This document shows positions 25,600 to 34,267 of a DNA stretch of 58,504 nt, piece after piece. Location of the stretch: assembly GCF_900091845.1 (NCBI RefSeq), contig NZ_FMCI01000152.1:1-58504 (forward strand), given 5' to 3'. A program made the position numbers and the translations under genes. Within the stretch, counting starts at the first letter, position 1. Every line of letters starts with the position of its first letter. Under the pieces are notes generated by a model. It searched no databases, was not told the origin of the DNA, and worked only from the letters and a program-made list of their open reading frames with translations. The DNA is from Streptomyces sp. SolWspMP-5a-2. Lineage in GTDB: Bacteria; Actinomycetota; Actinomycetes; Streptomycetales; Streptomycetaceae.

Positions 25600-26862
25600 A
25601 TGCGCGGGGCACGCGCCACCGGCAGGGCTCTGCTCGTTCTCGCCGTGCTGGTCTCCGGTTACGTCGCCGCCGGGGCGCGGCCGGACGAGTCGGGCCGCGG
25701 TCCGCTGACCCTGGCCACGGCCGGGGACCTCACCGGCTATCTGGAGCCGCTGCTGAGCGGCTGGAACCGGGCGCACCCCGGTGAGCGGGTCACCCTGGTC
25801 GAGCTGCCGAACTCCACCGACGAGACCCGCGAGCAGATGGAGACGGACCTGCGCGGCGCCGGGCGGGGGCGGTTCGACGTGCTGAACATCGACGTCGACT
25901 GGACCTCCCAGTTCGCGGCGGCGGGCTGGATACGTCCGCTGCCGCGCGAGCGCTTCCCGCTGGACACCTTCCTGCGCCCGGTGGTCGACACGGCGACCTA
26001 CGAGGGGCGGCTGTACGCGGTCCCCTACGTCACCAACGCGGGGCTGCTCCTGTACCGCAAGGACGTGCTGGCCGAGGAGGGCCTGCCGCCGCCGCGCACC
26101 TGGGCGGAGCTGGAACGGGACGCGCGGACCGTCGCGCCGCGGCACGGTCTGGACGGGTACGCGGGCCAGATGCTGCCGTACGAGGGGCTGACGGTGAACG
26201 CGGCCGAGGCGGTCTACTCGACGGGCGGCAGCATCCTGGGCGACGAGGGCAGGCGGGTCACCGTCGACTCGGCGGCGGCCCGGGAGGGCATCGGGTTCCT
26301 GGTGCGGGGCGTGCGCGAGGGCTGGATCCCCCGGGAGTCGCTGACGTACACGGAGGAGGAGTCCAAGCAGGCGTTCAAGGACGGCCGGCTGCTCTTCCTG
26401 CGGAACTGGCCCTACGCCTACGTCGCCGCGGACAGCGCGGGTTCCGCGGTCGCGGGCCGGGTCGGGGCGGTGCGGCTGCCGGGTCCCGACGGGCCGGGCA
26501 CCAGCGTGCTGGGCGGCTCCAACCTGGCGGTCACCGCGCACACCCGCCACCCGGACTCGGCGAAGCGGCTGATCGACTACCTGACCAGCGAGCCGGTGCA
26601 GCGCGAGGTGCTGACGCTCGGCGCGCTGCCCCCGGTGCGGGCCGCGCTCTACGACGATCCCGCGCTGGTGCGGCGGTTCCCGTACCTGCCCGTGCTGCGG
26701 GACGCGGTGCTGTCGGCCGCCCCGCGCCCCAAGAGCCCGCGCTACGACCAGGTCAGCCTGGTGGTGCAGGCCGTCGTGCACGACGCGCTGACCGGGCGCC
26801 AGAGCCCGGACGACGCGGTCAGGCGGCTCGCGACCGAGCTGGCCGCCGTCACCCGGCGGTAG
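25600..26862 (+). CDS. Extracellular solute-binding protein, family 1, without lipobox
   Basis: 420 residues resembling carbohydrate-binding SBP_bac_1 proteins (DVLNIDVDWTSQFAAAGW, AVPYVTNAGLLLYRKD, LRNWPYAYVA, GGSNLAVTA). The ATG at 25600 with GGGAGGGAA upstream gives an N-terminal hydrophobic segment, but there is no Cys anywhere in the protein, so it cannot be a lipoprotein. It may be held by an uncleaved signal anchor or be released. No permease or ATPase gene is adjacent in its unit; the next plus-strand genes are an alpha-glucosidase and a second binding protein with permeases. Confidence 0.88.
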   Translation: MRGARATGRALLVLAVLVSGYVAAGARPDESGRGPLTLATAGDLTGYLEPLLSGWNRAHPGERVTLVELPNSTDETREQMETDLRGAGRGRFDVLNIDVDWTSQFAAAGWIRPLPRERFPLDTFLRPVVDTATYEGRLYAVPYVTNAGLLLYRKDVLAEEGLPPPRTWAELERDARTVAPRHGLDGYAGQMLPYEGLTVNAAEAVYSTGGSILGDEGRRVTVDSAAAREGIGFLVRGVREGWIPRESLTYTEEESKQAFKDGRLLFLRNWPYAYVAADSAGSAVAGRVGAVRLPGPDGPGTSVLGGSNLAVTAHTRHPDSAKRLIDYLTSEPVQREVLTLGALPPVRAALYDDPALVRRFPYLPVLRDAVLSAAPRPKSPRYDQVSLVVQAVVHDALTGRQSPDDAVRRLATELAAVTRR

Positions 26863-26883
26863 CGCACCCGTCACCCCGTAACT

Positions 26884-27013
26884 TACTTGTTAGGTAGGGC
26901 CGTTCATCTTCAGCGGCCTGATTGCGCCGAAATATCGCTCTATAACCGGCAGTTGGCTGAGCAAACCGTCCCGCGTCCATTGACATCCGCATGTCATCGC
27001 TACCTAACATGCA
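26884..27013 (+). promoter_or_regulatory. Promoter and operator cluster of the alpha-glucosidase operon
   Basis: A perfect -35 TTGACA (26980-26985) is followed by a -10-like TAACAT (27005-27010, 19-base spacer). Sites: TACTTGTTAGGTA at 26884-26896, near-palindromic; GACAT-N4-ATGTC at 26982-26995 overlapping the -35; TACCTAACATGCA at 27001-27013 over the -10, running into the palindrome ATGCATGCAT (27009-27018). The arrangement suggests repression, perhaps by the PadR protein. Confidence 0.55.
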
Positions 27014-27049
27014 TGCATAACGACCACGACGCACAGACGGGCACTCGGG

Positions 27050-28696
27050 GTGATTTCCCAGCGCAATGACGCGCACCACTGGTGGCGCGACGCGGTGATC
27101 TACCAGGTCTACGTCCGCAGCTTCCTGGACAGCACCGGCGACGGCATCGGCGATCTGGCCGGGGTCACGGCCGGACTGCCCTACCTGCGCAAGCTGGGGG
27201 TCGACGGCATCTGGCTGAGCCCGTTCTACCCCTCGCCGCAGCACGACCACGGCTACGACGTCGCCGACTACCGCGACGTCGACCCGGTCTTCGGCGACCT
27301 CGACGAGTTCGACCGGCTGATGGCGACCGCCCGGCTGCTGGGCGTCCGGGTGCTGCTCGACATCGTCCCCAACCACTGCTCGCACGAGCACCCGGACTTC
27401 CGCGCGGCGCTCGCCGCCGGGCCAGGCGACCCGGCCCGCGCCCGGTTCCACTTCGCCGACGGCCGCGGACCCGGCGGGCACCTCCCGCCCAACAACTGGC
27501 ACGCCATGTTCGGCGGGCCCGCCTGGACCCGGGTCACCGAGGCCGACGGCCGCCCCGGCCAGTGGTACCTGCACATGTTCACGCCCGAGCAGCCCGACTG
27601 GAACTGGCGCAGCCCCGAGGTCGCCGCCGCCTTCGAGGAGGTGCTGCGGTTCTGGCTCGACCGGGGCGTGGACGGCTTCCGCATCGACGTCGCCGCCGGG
27701 CTGTTCAAGCACCCCGGACTGCCCGACTCGCCCGACCCCGAGGCGGACGCCCGCGCCCGCGACTCCGTCAACCCGCTGGCCTGGAACCAGCCCGAGGTGC
27801 ACGACGTCTGGCGGCGCTGGCGTGCCGTCTGCGAGGAGTACACCGCCGCCGACGGCCGCGAACGGCTCCTGGTCGGCGAGGTGTCGGTGCCCACCGCCCG
27901 TGAGCACGCCCGCTACGTCCGCCCCGACGAGTTGCACCAGGCGTTCTTCTTCGACCTGCTCAGCGCGCCCTGGAACGTGGACGCCTTCCGCAAGGTCATC
28001 TCCGAGGCCATGCAGGACATCGCGGGCACCGGCTCCACCGTCACCTGGGTCCTCAACAACCACGACCAGGTCCGCACGGTGACCCGCTACGGCGAGCCCG
28101 CCACCGAGGGCAGCGGCCTCGGCTCGGCGCGCGCCCGCGCCGCCGCCCTGCTGATGCTCGCGCTGCCCGGCGCCGCGTACATCTACCAGGGCGAGGAACT
28201 GGGCCTGCCCGAGGTCGTCGACCTGCCCGACGACGTGCTCACCGATCCGATCTTCCGCCGCACCGGCAGCCGGGCCCGCATCCGCGACGGCTGCCGGGTG
28301 CCGCTGCCCTGGTCGGGACAGGCGTCCCCGTTCGGGTTCACCTCCGCGCTGGAGGGCGCCAAGCCGTGGCTGCCGCAGCCCGAGTGGTTCGCCGAGCACG
28401 CCACCGACCGCGCCCTCGCGGACACCCGCTCCTTCTGGCACCTGTACCGCGACGGCCTCCAACTGCGTTCCGCGCTGCCCCAGTTGGGCGAGGGCACGCT
28501 GCGCTGGCTGGACTCTCCGCCCGGCGTCCTGGCCTTCGCCCGGGGCGACGGCCTGGTCTGCGCCGTCAACTTCACCACCGCACCGGCGCCCGCGCCGGTC
28601 ACCGGCACCCCGCTGCTCGCCAGCGGCCCCTGCTCCCCCGGCGTCCTCTCCGGTTCCACCGCGGCCTGGTGGATCACCGGCGCGACCGCCGTCTGA
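27050..28696 (+). CDS. Alpha-glucosidase, glycoside hydrolase family 13
   Basis: 548-residue cytoplasmic enzyme that hydrolyses alpha-glucosides such as maltose, trehalose-like or isomaltose-type sugars. All GH13 motifs are present: DIVPNHCS, GFRIDVAAG with nucleophile Asp213, VGEVSV with acid/base Glu277 and NNHD with Asp339. The start is GTG at 27050; the ribosome site is weak (CTCGGG), so the leader is short. It is the first gene of the operon with the AglEFG-type importer, so imported disaccharides are split here. Confidence 0.93.
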   Translation: MISQRNDAHHWWRDAVIYQVYVRSFLDSTGDGIGDLAGVTAGLPYLRKLGVDGIWLSPFYPSPQHDHGYDVADYRDVDPVFGDLDEFDRLMATARLLGVRVLLDIVPNHCSHEHPDFRAALAAGPGDPARARFHFADGRGPGGHLPPNNWHAMFGGPAWTRVTEADGRPGQWYLHMFTPEQPDWNWRSPEVAAAFEEVLRFWLDRGVDGFRIDVAAGLFKHPGLPDSPDPEADARARDSVNPLAWNQPEVHDVWRRWRAVCEEYTAADGRERLLVGEVSVPTAREHARYVRPDELHQAFFFDLLSAPWNVDAFRKVISEAMQDIAGTGSTVTWVLNNHDQVRTVTRYGEPATEGSGLGSARARAAALLMLALPGAAYIYQGEELGLPEVVDLPDDVLTDPIFRRTGSRARIRDGCRVPLPWSGQASPFGFTSALEGAKPWLPQPEWFAEHATDRALADTRSFWHLYRDGLQLRSALPQLGEGTLRWLDSPPGVLAFARGDGLVCAVNFTTAPAPAPVTGTPLLASGPCSPGVLSGSTAAWWITGATAV

Positions 28697-28733
28697 CGCA
28701 CCCGGCTCCACACCTGCTGAAAGGTCATCGACG

Positions 28734-30059
28734 ATGATGCGACGACGTGTCCCCCTGCTCACCGGCTCCGTCCTGCTCCCCCTGGCCCTCGCCGCGACGG
28801 CGTGCGGCGGCGGGGACGTCTCCGCGGGCGGCGGGGACAAGCCGCTCGACGGCCAGACCGTCACCGTGGCCGGGGTCTGGTCCGGCAGCGAGCTGAAGAA
28901 CTTCCAGAAGGTGCTGGACGCCTTCACCGAGAAGACCGGCGCCTCGACCCGGTTCGTCTCCACCGGCGACAACGTGTCCACGGTCGTCGGCAGCAAGATC
29001 GAGGGCGGTGACGCCCCGGACGTGGTGATGGTCCCGCAGGTCGGCGTGCTCCAGCAGTTCGCCCGCAAGGGCTGGCTCCAGCCGCTCTCCAAGAGCGTCC
29101 AGGGGACCGTCTCGTCCGACTACGCGAGCGTCTGGAAGAACTACGGCAGCGTCGACGACACCCTGTACGGCCTGTACTTCAAGGCCGCCCACAAGTCGAC
29201 GGTCTGGTACAGCCCGAGCGCCCTCGAACAGGCCGGGGTCAAGCCCCCGACCAGCTTCGACGCGATGCTGAAGGCCGGGCACGCCGTCTCCGACTCCGGC
29301 CTTGCCGCGTTCGCCGTCGCCGGTCAGGACGGCTGGACCCTCACCGACTGGTTCGAGAACGTCTACCTCTCTCAGGCCGGGCCCGAGAAGTACGACGCGC
29401 TCGCCGCCCACCGGCTGAAGTGGACCGACGAGAGCGTCGTCAAGGCCCTCACCACGCTCGGCACGCTGTTCAAGGACAAGCAGTTGCTGGCCGGTGGCCA
29501 GAAGGGCGCCCTGAACACCGACTTCCCCGGCTCGGTGGAGAAGGTCTTCGGCCCGCAGCCCGAGGCGGGCATGGTCTACGAGGGCGACTTCGTGGCCGGT
29601 GTCGCCAAGGACCAGTTCGGTAAGAAGATCGGCGAGGACGCGGACTTCTTCCCCTTCCCCGGCGTCGACGGCAACACCGCGCCGGTGGTCAGCGGCGGTG
29701 ACGCGGCGGTCGTCCTCAAGGACGGCAAGCACCGCGCGGCCGGGATGAAGCTCCTGGAGTACCTGGCCTCACCCGAGGCCGCCGCGCTCTGGGCCGGTCA
29801 GGGCGGCTTCCTCTCCCCGAACAAGAAGCTCGACCTCGGCGAGTACGGCGACGACGTGACCCGGGCGACCGCCAAGTCCCTGATCGAGGCGGGCGACACC
29901 GTCCGCTTCGACATGTCCGACCAGGCCCCGGCCGCGTTCGGCGGCACCAAGGGCGTCGGCGAGTGGAAGCTGCTCCAGGACTTCCTGCGCGACCCGTCCG
30001 ACCCGAAGGCCACCGCCGCCGCGCTGGAGACGGCCGCGGCCAAGGCCTACCAGGACTGA
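28734..30059 (+). CDS. Alpha-glucoside ABC transporter substrate-binding lipoprotein (AglE-like)
   Basis: 441 residues. The signal peptide ends in LAATAC, so it is a lipoprotein. The mature protein follows the AglE pattern (VTVAGVWSGSELKNFQKVL at the start, GDAPDVVMVPQ, GMVYEGDFVAG, AAFGGTKGVGEW near the end). GAAAGG nine bases before the ATG; a second ATG follows immediately. It is 37 bases after the alpha-glucosidase and 6 bases before the first permease. Confidence 0.92.
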   Translation: MMRRRVPLLTGSVLLPLALAATACGGGDVSAGGGDKPLDGQTVTVAGVWSGSELKNFQKVLDAFTEKTGASTRFVSTGDNVSTVVGSKIEGGDAPDVVMVPQVGVLQQFARKGWLQPLSKSVQGTVSSDYASVWKNYGSVDDTLYGLYFKAAHKSTVWYSPSALEQAGVKPPTSFDAMLKAGHAVSDSGLAAFAVAGQDGWTLTDWFENVYLSQAGPEKYDALAAHRLKWTDESVVKALTTLGTLFKDKQLLAGGQKGALNTDFPGSVEKVFGPQPEAGMVYEGDFVAGVAKDQFGKKIGEDADFFPFPGVDGNTAPVVSGGDAAVVLKDGKHRAAGMKLLEYLASPEAAALWAGQGGFLSPNKKLDLGEYGDDVTRATAKSLIEAGDTVRFDMSDQAPAAFGGTKGVGEWKLLQDFLRDPSDPKATAAALETAAAKAYQD

Positions 30060-30065
30060 CCGGCC

Positions 30066-31418
30066 ATGACCGTCACCCTGACCGACGACACGTCACGGCC
30101 CGCCCCGCCGCCCGCGAGCAAGCCCCGGCGGCGGGGCGGGCCGCGGGGCCGCGCCGTCGCGGTGCTGTTCGCCCTGCCCGCCCTGCTGCTGCTCGGCGCG
30201 CTGGTCGTCTACCCCGTCCTGTTCTCCATCGGCCGCAGCCTCTTCGACGCCTCCGGCACCCGGTTCGTCGGCGCCGACAACTACACGGAGATGTTCCACG
30301 ACCCGGCCACCCTCAAGGCCGTCCGCAACACGGTGCTCTGGGTCGTCATCGCCCCGGCGCTGCTCACCGGGCTCGGCCTGATCCTCGCGGTCCTGGTCGA
30401 GAAGGTCCGCTGGGCCACCGCCTTCAAGCTGCTGATGTTCATGCCCATGGCGGTGTCGTTCCTGGCCGCGGGCATCATCTTCCGGCTGGCCTACGACGAG
30501 GACCCCGACCGGGGTGTGCTGAACGCGGCGGTCGTCTCCGTCCACGACGCGTTCGCCGGCACGTCCCCCTACCCGACCGCCCGCGCCCGCGAGGGCCAGG
30601 GGCTGACCCAGCAGAAGGACGGCTCCTACCGGACCGGGGCGAACCTGTCGCCCGGCGACACGGCGACCCTCCCCCTGGTCGGCGTGCTCCCCGCCGACCT
30701 GCCCTCCGGCGCGAAGCCCGCCACCGCCCGCCCGGCCGCCCCGGGTGAACTGCGCGGTGTCGCCTACCTGGACTTCGTACCCGGCGGCGGAGGCACCCAG
30801 GGCGCGATCGACCGCGGGGAGAGCGGTCTGCCCGGCATGAAGGTCGAGGCGGTCCGGGACGGGCGGGCCGTCGCCTCCGCGACCACCGCGCCCGACGGCT
30901 CCTTCGCCCTCACCGGACTGGCGCCCGGCAGCTACGCGCTGAAGCTGCCCGCCGCCAACTTCGCCCAGCCCTACGACGGGATCTCCTGGCTCGGCCCGAC
31001 CCTCGTCACCCCGGCCATCATCGGGGCCTACCTGTGGATCTGGACCGGGTTCGCGATGGTCCTGATCGGAGCGGGCCTGTCCACCCTGCCGCGCGACGCG
31101 CTGGAGGCGGCCCGGATGGACGGCGCCGACGAGTGGCAGATCTTCCGCCGCATCACCGTCCCGCTCCTCGCCCCCGTGCTGACGGTGGTGTTCGTGACCC
31201 TCGTCATCAACGTGATGAAGGTCTTCGACCTCGTGTACATCATCGCGCCGGGGCCGGTGCAGGAGGACGCCACCGTGCTGGCCACCCAGATGTGGCTGGT
31301 GTCCTTCGGCGGCGGCAACGACCAGGGGCTGGGCAGCGCGCTGGGTGTGCTGCTGTTGCTGCTGGTGGTCCCGGCGATGGTCTTCAACGTCCGGCGTTTC
31401 CGAAGGAGTCAGCGATGA
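30066..31418 (+). CDS. Alpha-glucoside ABC transporter permease (AglF-like) with inserted extracytoplasmic domain
   Basis: 450 residues, against about 290-330 for usual AglF/MalF-class permeases. Spans at about 30-50, 95-115 and 120-142 are followed by a non-membrane stretch of about 155 residues (146-302); membrane segments resume near 308. The end of the insertion (about 257-300) has the pattern of a Cna-B/SdrD-like or transthyretin-type beta domain: GLPGMKVEAVRDG, APDGSFALTGLAPGSYALKL. The ATPase-coupling loop ARMDGADEWQIFRRITVP is intact, so the transporter should work. The insertion sits in a loop facing the binding protein. No ATPase gene is near; a shared MsiK-type ATPase is likely. 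Confidence 0.9.
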   Translation: MTVTLTDDTSRPAPPPASKPRRRGGPRGRAVAVLFALPALLLLGALVVYPVLFSIGRSLFDASGTRFVGADNYTEMFHDPATLKAVRNTVLWVVIAPALLTGLGLILAVLVEKVRWATAFKLLMFMPMAVSFLAAGIIFRLAYDEDPDRGVLNAAVVSVHDAFAGTSPYPTARAREGQGLTQQKDGSYRTGANLSPGDTATLPLVGVLPADLPSGAKPATARPAAPGELRGVAYLDFVPGGGGTQGAIDRGESGLPGMKVEAVRDGRAVASATTAPDGSFALTGLAPGSYALKLPAANFAQPYDGISWLGPTLVTPAIIGAYLWIWTGFAMVLIGAGLSTLPRDALEAARMDGADEWQIFRRITVPLLAPVLTVVFVTLVINVMKVFDLVYIIAPGPVQEDATVLATQMWLVSFGGGNDQGLGSALGVLLLLLVVPAMVFNVRRFRRSQR

Positions 31419-32254
31419 CCGCCGTCCGGCGCGGCCTGAGCAGCGGCCTGGTGCAGGCCTTCCTCGTCCTCATCGGGCTGATCTGGCTCACCCCGCTGGG
31501 CGGGCTGTTCCTGTCGTCGATGCGCTCCGCCGAGGACAGCGCGAAGGGCGGCTGGTGGACGGCGCTCCTCGCCCCGGGCCAGCTCTCCTTCGACAACTAC
31601 GCGGCGCTGCTGGAGAACTCCGGCATGACGCAGGCGTTCTGGAACACCGTGCTGATCTCGGTGCCCACGACCGTGCTGGTCGTGGTGCTCGCCGCGCTCG
31701 CCGGATACGCCTTCGCGTGGCTGCACTTCCCCGGCCGCGACGTGGTCTTCCTGGTCGTGGTGGCGCTGTTGGTGGTGCCGGTGCAGATCGGTCTGCTGCC
31801 GGTCGCCAAACTCTTCGGCCAGCTCGGCCTGTTCGGCTCGATCCCCGGCGTGGTGCTGTTCCACGTGGCGTACGGGCTGCCGTTCGCGGTGTTCCTGCTG
31901 CGCAACTACTTCGCCGAGATACCGCAGGAGATGCTGGAGGCGGCCCGGATGGACGGCGGCACCGAGTGGCGCATCTTCCGGCAGCTCGTGCTCCCGGTGG
32001 CCAGGCCCGCCCTCGCCTCGCTGGCCGTCTTCCAGTTCCTGTGGGTGTGGAACGACATGCTGGTGGCGCTGCTGTTCGCGGACAGTTCGTCGCAGCCGCT
32101 GACGGTGGCGCTCCAGTCCCAGACCCGGCAGTTCGGCAGCAACATCGACGTGCTGGCACCGGGCGCCTTCCTCTCGCTGATCGTGCCCCTGGTGGTCTTC
32201 TTCGCCTTCCAGCGGCACTTCGTCCAGGGCGTGATGGCGGGGTCGGTCAAGTAG
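31415..32254 (+). CDS. Alpha-glucoside ABC transporter permease (AglG-like)
   Basis: 279 residues, MalG-class permease with six membrane spans and the coupling loop EMLEAARMDGGTEWRIFRQL. The ATG at 31415 overlaps the stop of the first permease (ATGA), with GAAGGAG upstream. It ends with FVQGVMAGSVK, typical of AglG. It is the last gene of the alpha-glucoside operon and is convergent with a HAD phosphatase gene 135 bases away. Confidence 0.92.
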   Translation: MTAVRRGLSSGLVQAFLVLIGLIWLTPLGGLFLSSMRSAEDSAKGGWWTALLAPGQLSFDNYAALLENSGMTQAFWNTVLISVPTTVLVVVLAALAGYAFAWLHFPGRDVVFLVVVALLVVPVQIGLLPVAKLFGQLGLFGSIPGVVLFHVAYGLPFAVFLLRNYFAEIPQEMLEAARMDGGTEWRIFRQLVLPVARPALASLAVFQFLWVWNDMLVALLFADSSSQPLTVALQSQTRQFGSNIDVLAPGAFLSLIVPLVVFFAFQRHFVQGVMAGSVK

Positions 32255-32389
32255 CCGCGCCCGCGGGCGGACCGCCCGTGATCGCGGCCGCCGCCGTCGC
32301 GCGCTGTCGCCCGGCTCCGGCCGGTCGGTGCCGCGGTCCGGTTCCGCGCCGTCCGGTCAGCCCTGCGGTCCGGCTGCGCGCCGGTCCGT

Positions 32390-33097
32390 TCAGATGACGT
32401 GTTCGCGGACCCACACGAGGAGTTCGGGCGCGTTGAGCGCGTTCACCCACAGGTCGGCCCGCTCCGCGTCCCGCTCGGCGGGCCGCGGGCCCACCCCGAG
32501 GACGCGCAGGCCCGCGCTGCGCGCGGAGTCGACGCCGGTCAGGGAGTCCTCGATGCCCAGGGCGGTCTCCGGCGCCGCGCCGCACAGCCGGGCCGCGGTG
32601 GCGTAGACGTCGGGCCAGGGCTTGGGGCGCACCGCCTCGCCGCCCCCGTCAGGCCCCGCCCCCGACGGGACGACGATGTGCTCGAAGTGGCGCCGCAGAC
32701 CGGCCCGTCCGAGGCTCTCCTCCACCACCTCCAGCGGGCAGTTGCTGGCCACCGCGAGCGGCAGCCGCCCGGAGAGCAGCCGGACGAACTCGGCCGCGCC
32801 CGGCATCGTCGCGGGGTCGTCCGTGACGAGGTCGAGGAAGTGCTCCAGCAGCCCCTTGGTCAGGACGTCGGTCAGTTCCGGCTTCTGCACCTCCTCGGCC
32901 ATCAGGCGGCCGCAGTCGATGTAGTGCACTCCCTTGGCGCGGTCCGCGAATCCCGGCGGGGTGGTCAGGCCGAACGACTGGAAGGCCCTGGTGCGGGCCT
33001 CCTGCCAGTGCCGCTCGGTGTCCATCAGGGTGCCGTCGCAGTCGAAGACGACGGCCTGCGGGGACCAATGGAGGAGTGGGGATGCCTGTGTGGTCAC
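32390..33097 (-). CDS. HAD-superfamily phosphatase
   Basis: 235-residue haloacid-dehalogenase-fold hydrolase, subclass I. Motif I FDCDGTLMDTE supplies the nucleophile and general acid Asp pair; VASNCP is motif II, RPKPWPDVY motif III and GIEDSLTGVDSARSAG motif IV. The pattern is that of beta-phosphoglucomutase-like sugar-phosphate phosphatases. A GTG at 33097 with AGGAG five bases upstream is the start; longer readings enter a gene-free gap. It may act on sugar phosphates made by the neighbouring alpha-glucoside system, but it is transcribed separately. Confidence 0.9.
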   Translation of the reverse strand: MTTQASPLLHWSPQAVVFDCDGTLMDTERHWQEARTRAFQSFGLTTPPGFADRAKGVHYIDCGRLMAEEVQKPELTDVLTKGLLEHFLDLVTDDPATMPGAAEFVRLLSGRLPLAVASNCPLEVVEESLGRAGLRRHFEHIVVPSGAGPDGGGEAVRPKPWPDVYATAARLCGAAPETALGIEDSLTGVDSARSAGLRVLGVGPRPAERDAERADLWVNALNAPELLVWVREHVI

Positions 33098-33619
33098 GAG
33101 GGCTCCTGGGGGAGTGGCGGTCGTGCTCGTGGCGGACCGCGGTTCGGGTGTGACGCGGTTCCCCGTGCCGGACGCGCGCGGACCGGCCGCGTCCTTCGGC
33201 GCCGTCGTCCGGGCGGAGCGGTCTGCGTACGGCGCATTCCGTCCCAAACGGGAAACATCGCGACGGCTACGTTATTTCTGTCGCTCTCCGTGACGCAATC
33301 ACTGCATCGAGTGGTCGACAGCGCTCTGGGGCCGGTGTAACGGGGGGTCATGTGCGACCGTGGAGCACGCGCGCCGCGGTCGGCCAACCCCGCTCATCGG
33401 TCGCACAGTTGGGTCATATGCGGGAGGCACAGCCGAAATTCGCGGCTCGGTCAAGGAAAAGGAAAATCCGCGCCACCGATTGGGCCGAAAAGGGCGATGA
33501 TCACCCGCAAGCATTCACCTTCGAAAGAAAAACGCAATCATCGGGCACCGACGTCGATAATTGCCCCCGGCGTACGCGGGCGCATTACACTCCGCCCGTC
33601 ACGGGAACGTTGAGCGAAG
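33098..33619 (+). other. 522-bp divergent intergenic region with AT-richer core
   Basis: No convincing gene. The core from about 33425 to 33595 is much richer in A/T than the rest of the window. The region contains a BldD-like palindrome (33290-33302), the inverted repeat TGTGCGACCG/CGGTCGCACA (33351-33360 and 33398-33407), and a near-identical direct pair GGGTCATRTGCG at 33345 and 33411. A -10-like TACACT lies at about 33592, close to the TetR start. Confidence 0.6.
33290..33302 (+). promoter_or_regulatory. BldD-box-like palindrome GTGA-N5-TCAC
   Basis: The perfect 4+5+4 inverted repeat matches the core of the BldD operator known from Streptomyces. Such a short element can arise by chance; its position between a developmental-type TetR gene and a divergent gene raises interest. 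Confidence 0.3.
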
Positions 33620-34246
33620 GTGGACAGGACGTTGCAGGAACGGGCCAGGGCAACCCGCCGATCACTCCTGGAGGCAGCCGCCTGTCTCTTCGCCGAACAG
33701 GGCTACGCCGGTACCAGCGTGAACGACATAAGTGCCCGCTCGGGCCGGACCAGCGGCGCCATCTACTTCCATTACGCCAGCAAGGAAGGGCTCGCCCTCG
33801 CGGTCGTCAAGGACCGGTTCGCCACCTGGCCCGCGCTGGCCGCGCCGTATACGGATCCGGCCGTCCCGCCGCTCGAACGCCTGGTCGCCCTGAGTTACGA
33901 GGTGGCGCGTGCGCTGGCCGAGGACACGGTGACGCGCGCGGGCGCGCGCCTGTGGGCCGAACGCGAGACCATCGACGCCGAACTGCCCGACCCGTTCGCC
34001 CTCTGGACCACCGCGGCCACCCGGTTGCTCGCTCAGGCCAGGACCGCGGGGCACCTCGCGCCCAACGTGCGTCCCGCCGCCACCGCCCGCACCCTGGTGC
34101 GCGCCTTCTTCGGGCTGTGCACCCTGACCGAGGCGCTGGAGGGGCCGCAGACCGTCACGGACCGGCTCACCGACTGGTGGCATCTGACGCTGCCCTCGCT
34201 CCAGCACGGCGCCGACCCGGTCGACCTGGTGGGCCGAGCCGCGTGA
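33620..34246 (+). CDS. TetR-family regulator, gamma-butyrolactone-receptor (ScbR/ArpA)-like
   Basis: 208 residues. The HTH segment (about 10-60: LFAEQGYAGTSVNDI, SGRTSGAIYFHYASKEGLA) is that of ScbR/ArpA-type autoregulator receptors, as are the ligand-domain features: a Trp in PFALWTTAATRLL and the end DRLTDWWHLTLPSL. Family members bind gamma-butyrolactones or antibiotics and repress secondary-metabolite genes. GTG at 33620 has a poor ribosome site; a TTG four codons later is preceded by AAGGTGG and is an alternative. No butyrolactone synthase (AfsA/ScbA) gene is in the window. Confidence 0.88.
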   Translation: MDRTLQERARATRRSLLEAAACLFAEQGYAGTSVNDISARSGRTSGAIYFHYASKEGLALAVVKDRFATWPALAAPYTDPAVPPLERLVALSYEVARALAEDTVTRAGARLWAERETIDAELPDPFALWTTAATRLLAQARTAGHLAPNVRPAATARTLVRAFFGLCTLTEALEGPQTVTDRLTDWWHLTLPSLQHGADPVDLVGRAA

Positions 34247-34267
34247 CGCCCGGCGCGTGACGCCCGC

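Noticed and set aside
26887..27069. A 60-codon frame in front of the alpha-glucosidase
   Set aside because: It covers the promoter and operators and has no ribosome site; its apparent composition comes from the AT-richer control DNA.
33299..33613. Short frames on both strands in the HAD-TetR gap
   Set aside because: No ribosome site, no domain character, and they overlap the inverted repeats and the presumed promoter.
33620..34246. A butyrolactone signalling locus
   Set aside because: Only the receptor-like gene is present; there is no AfsA/ScbA-type synthase or P450 partner in the window.
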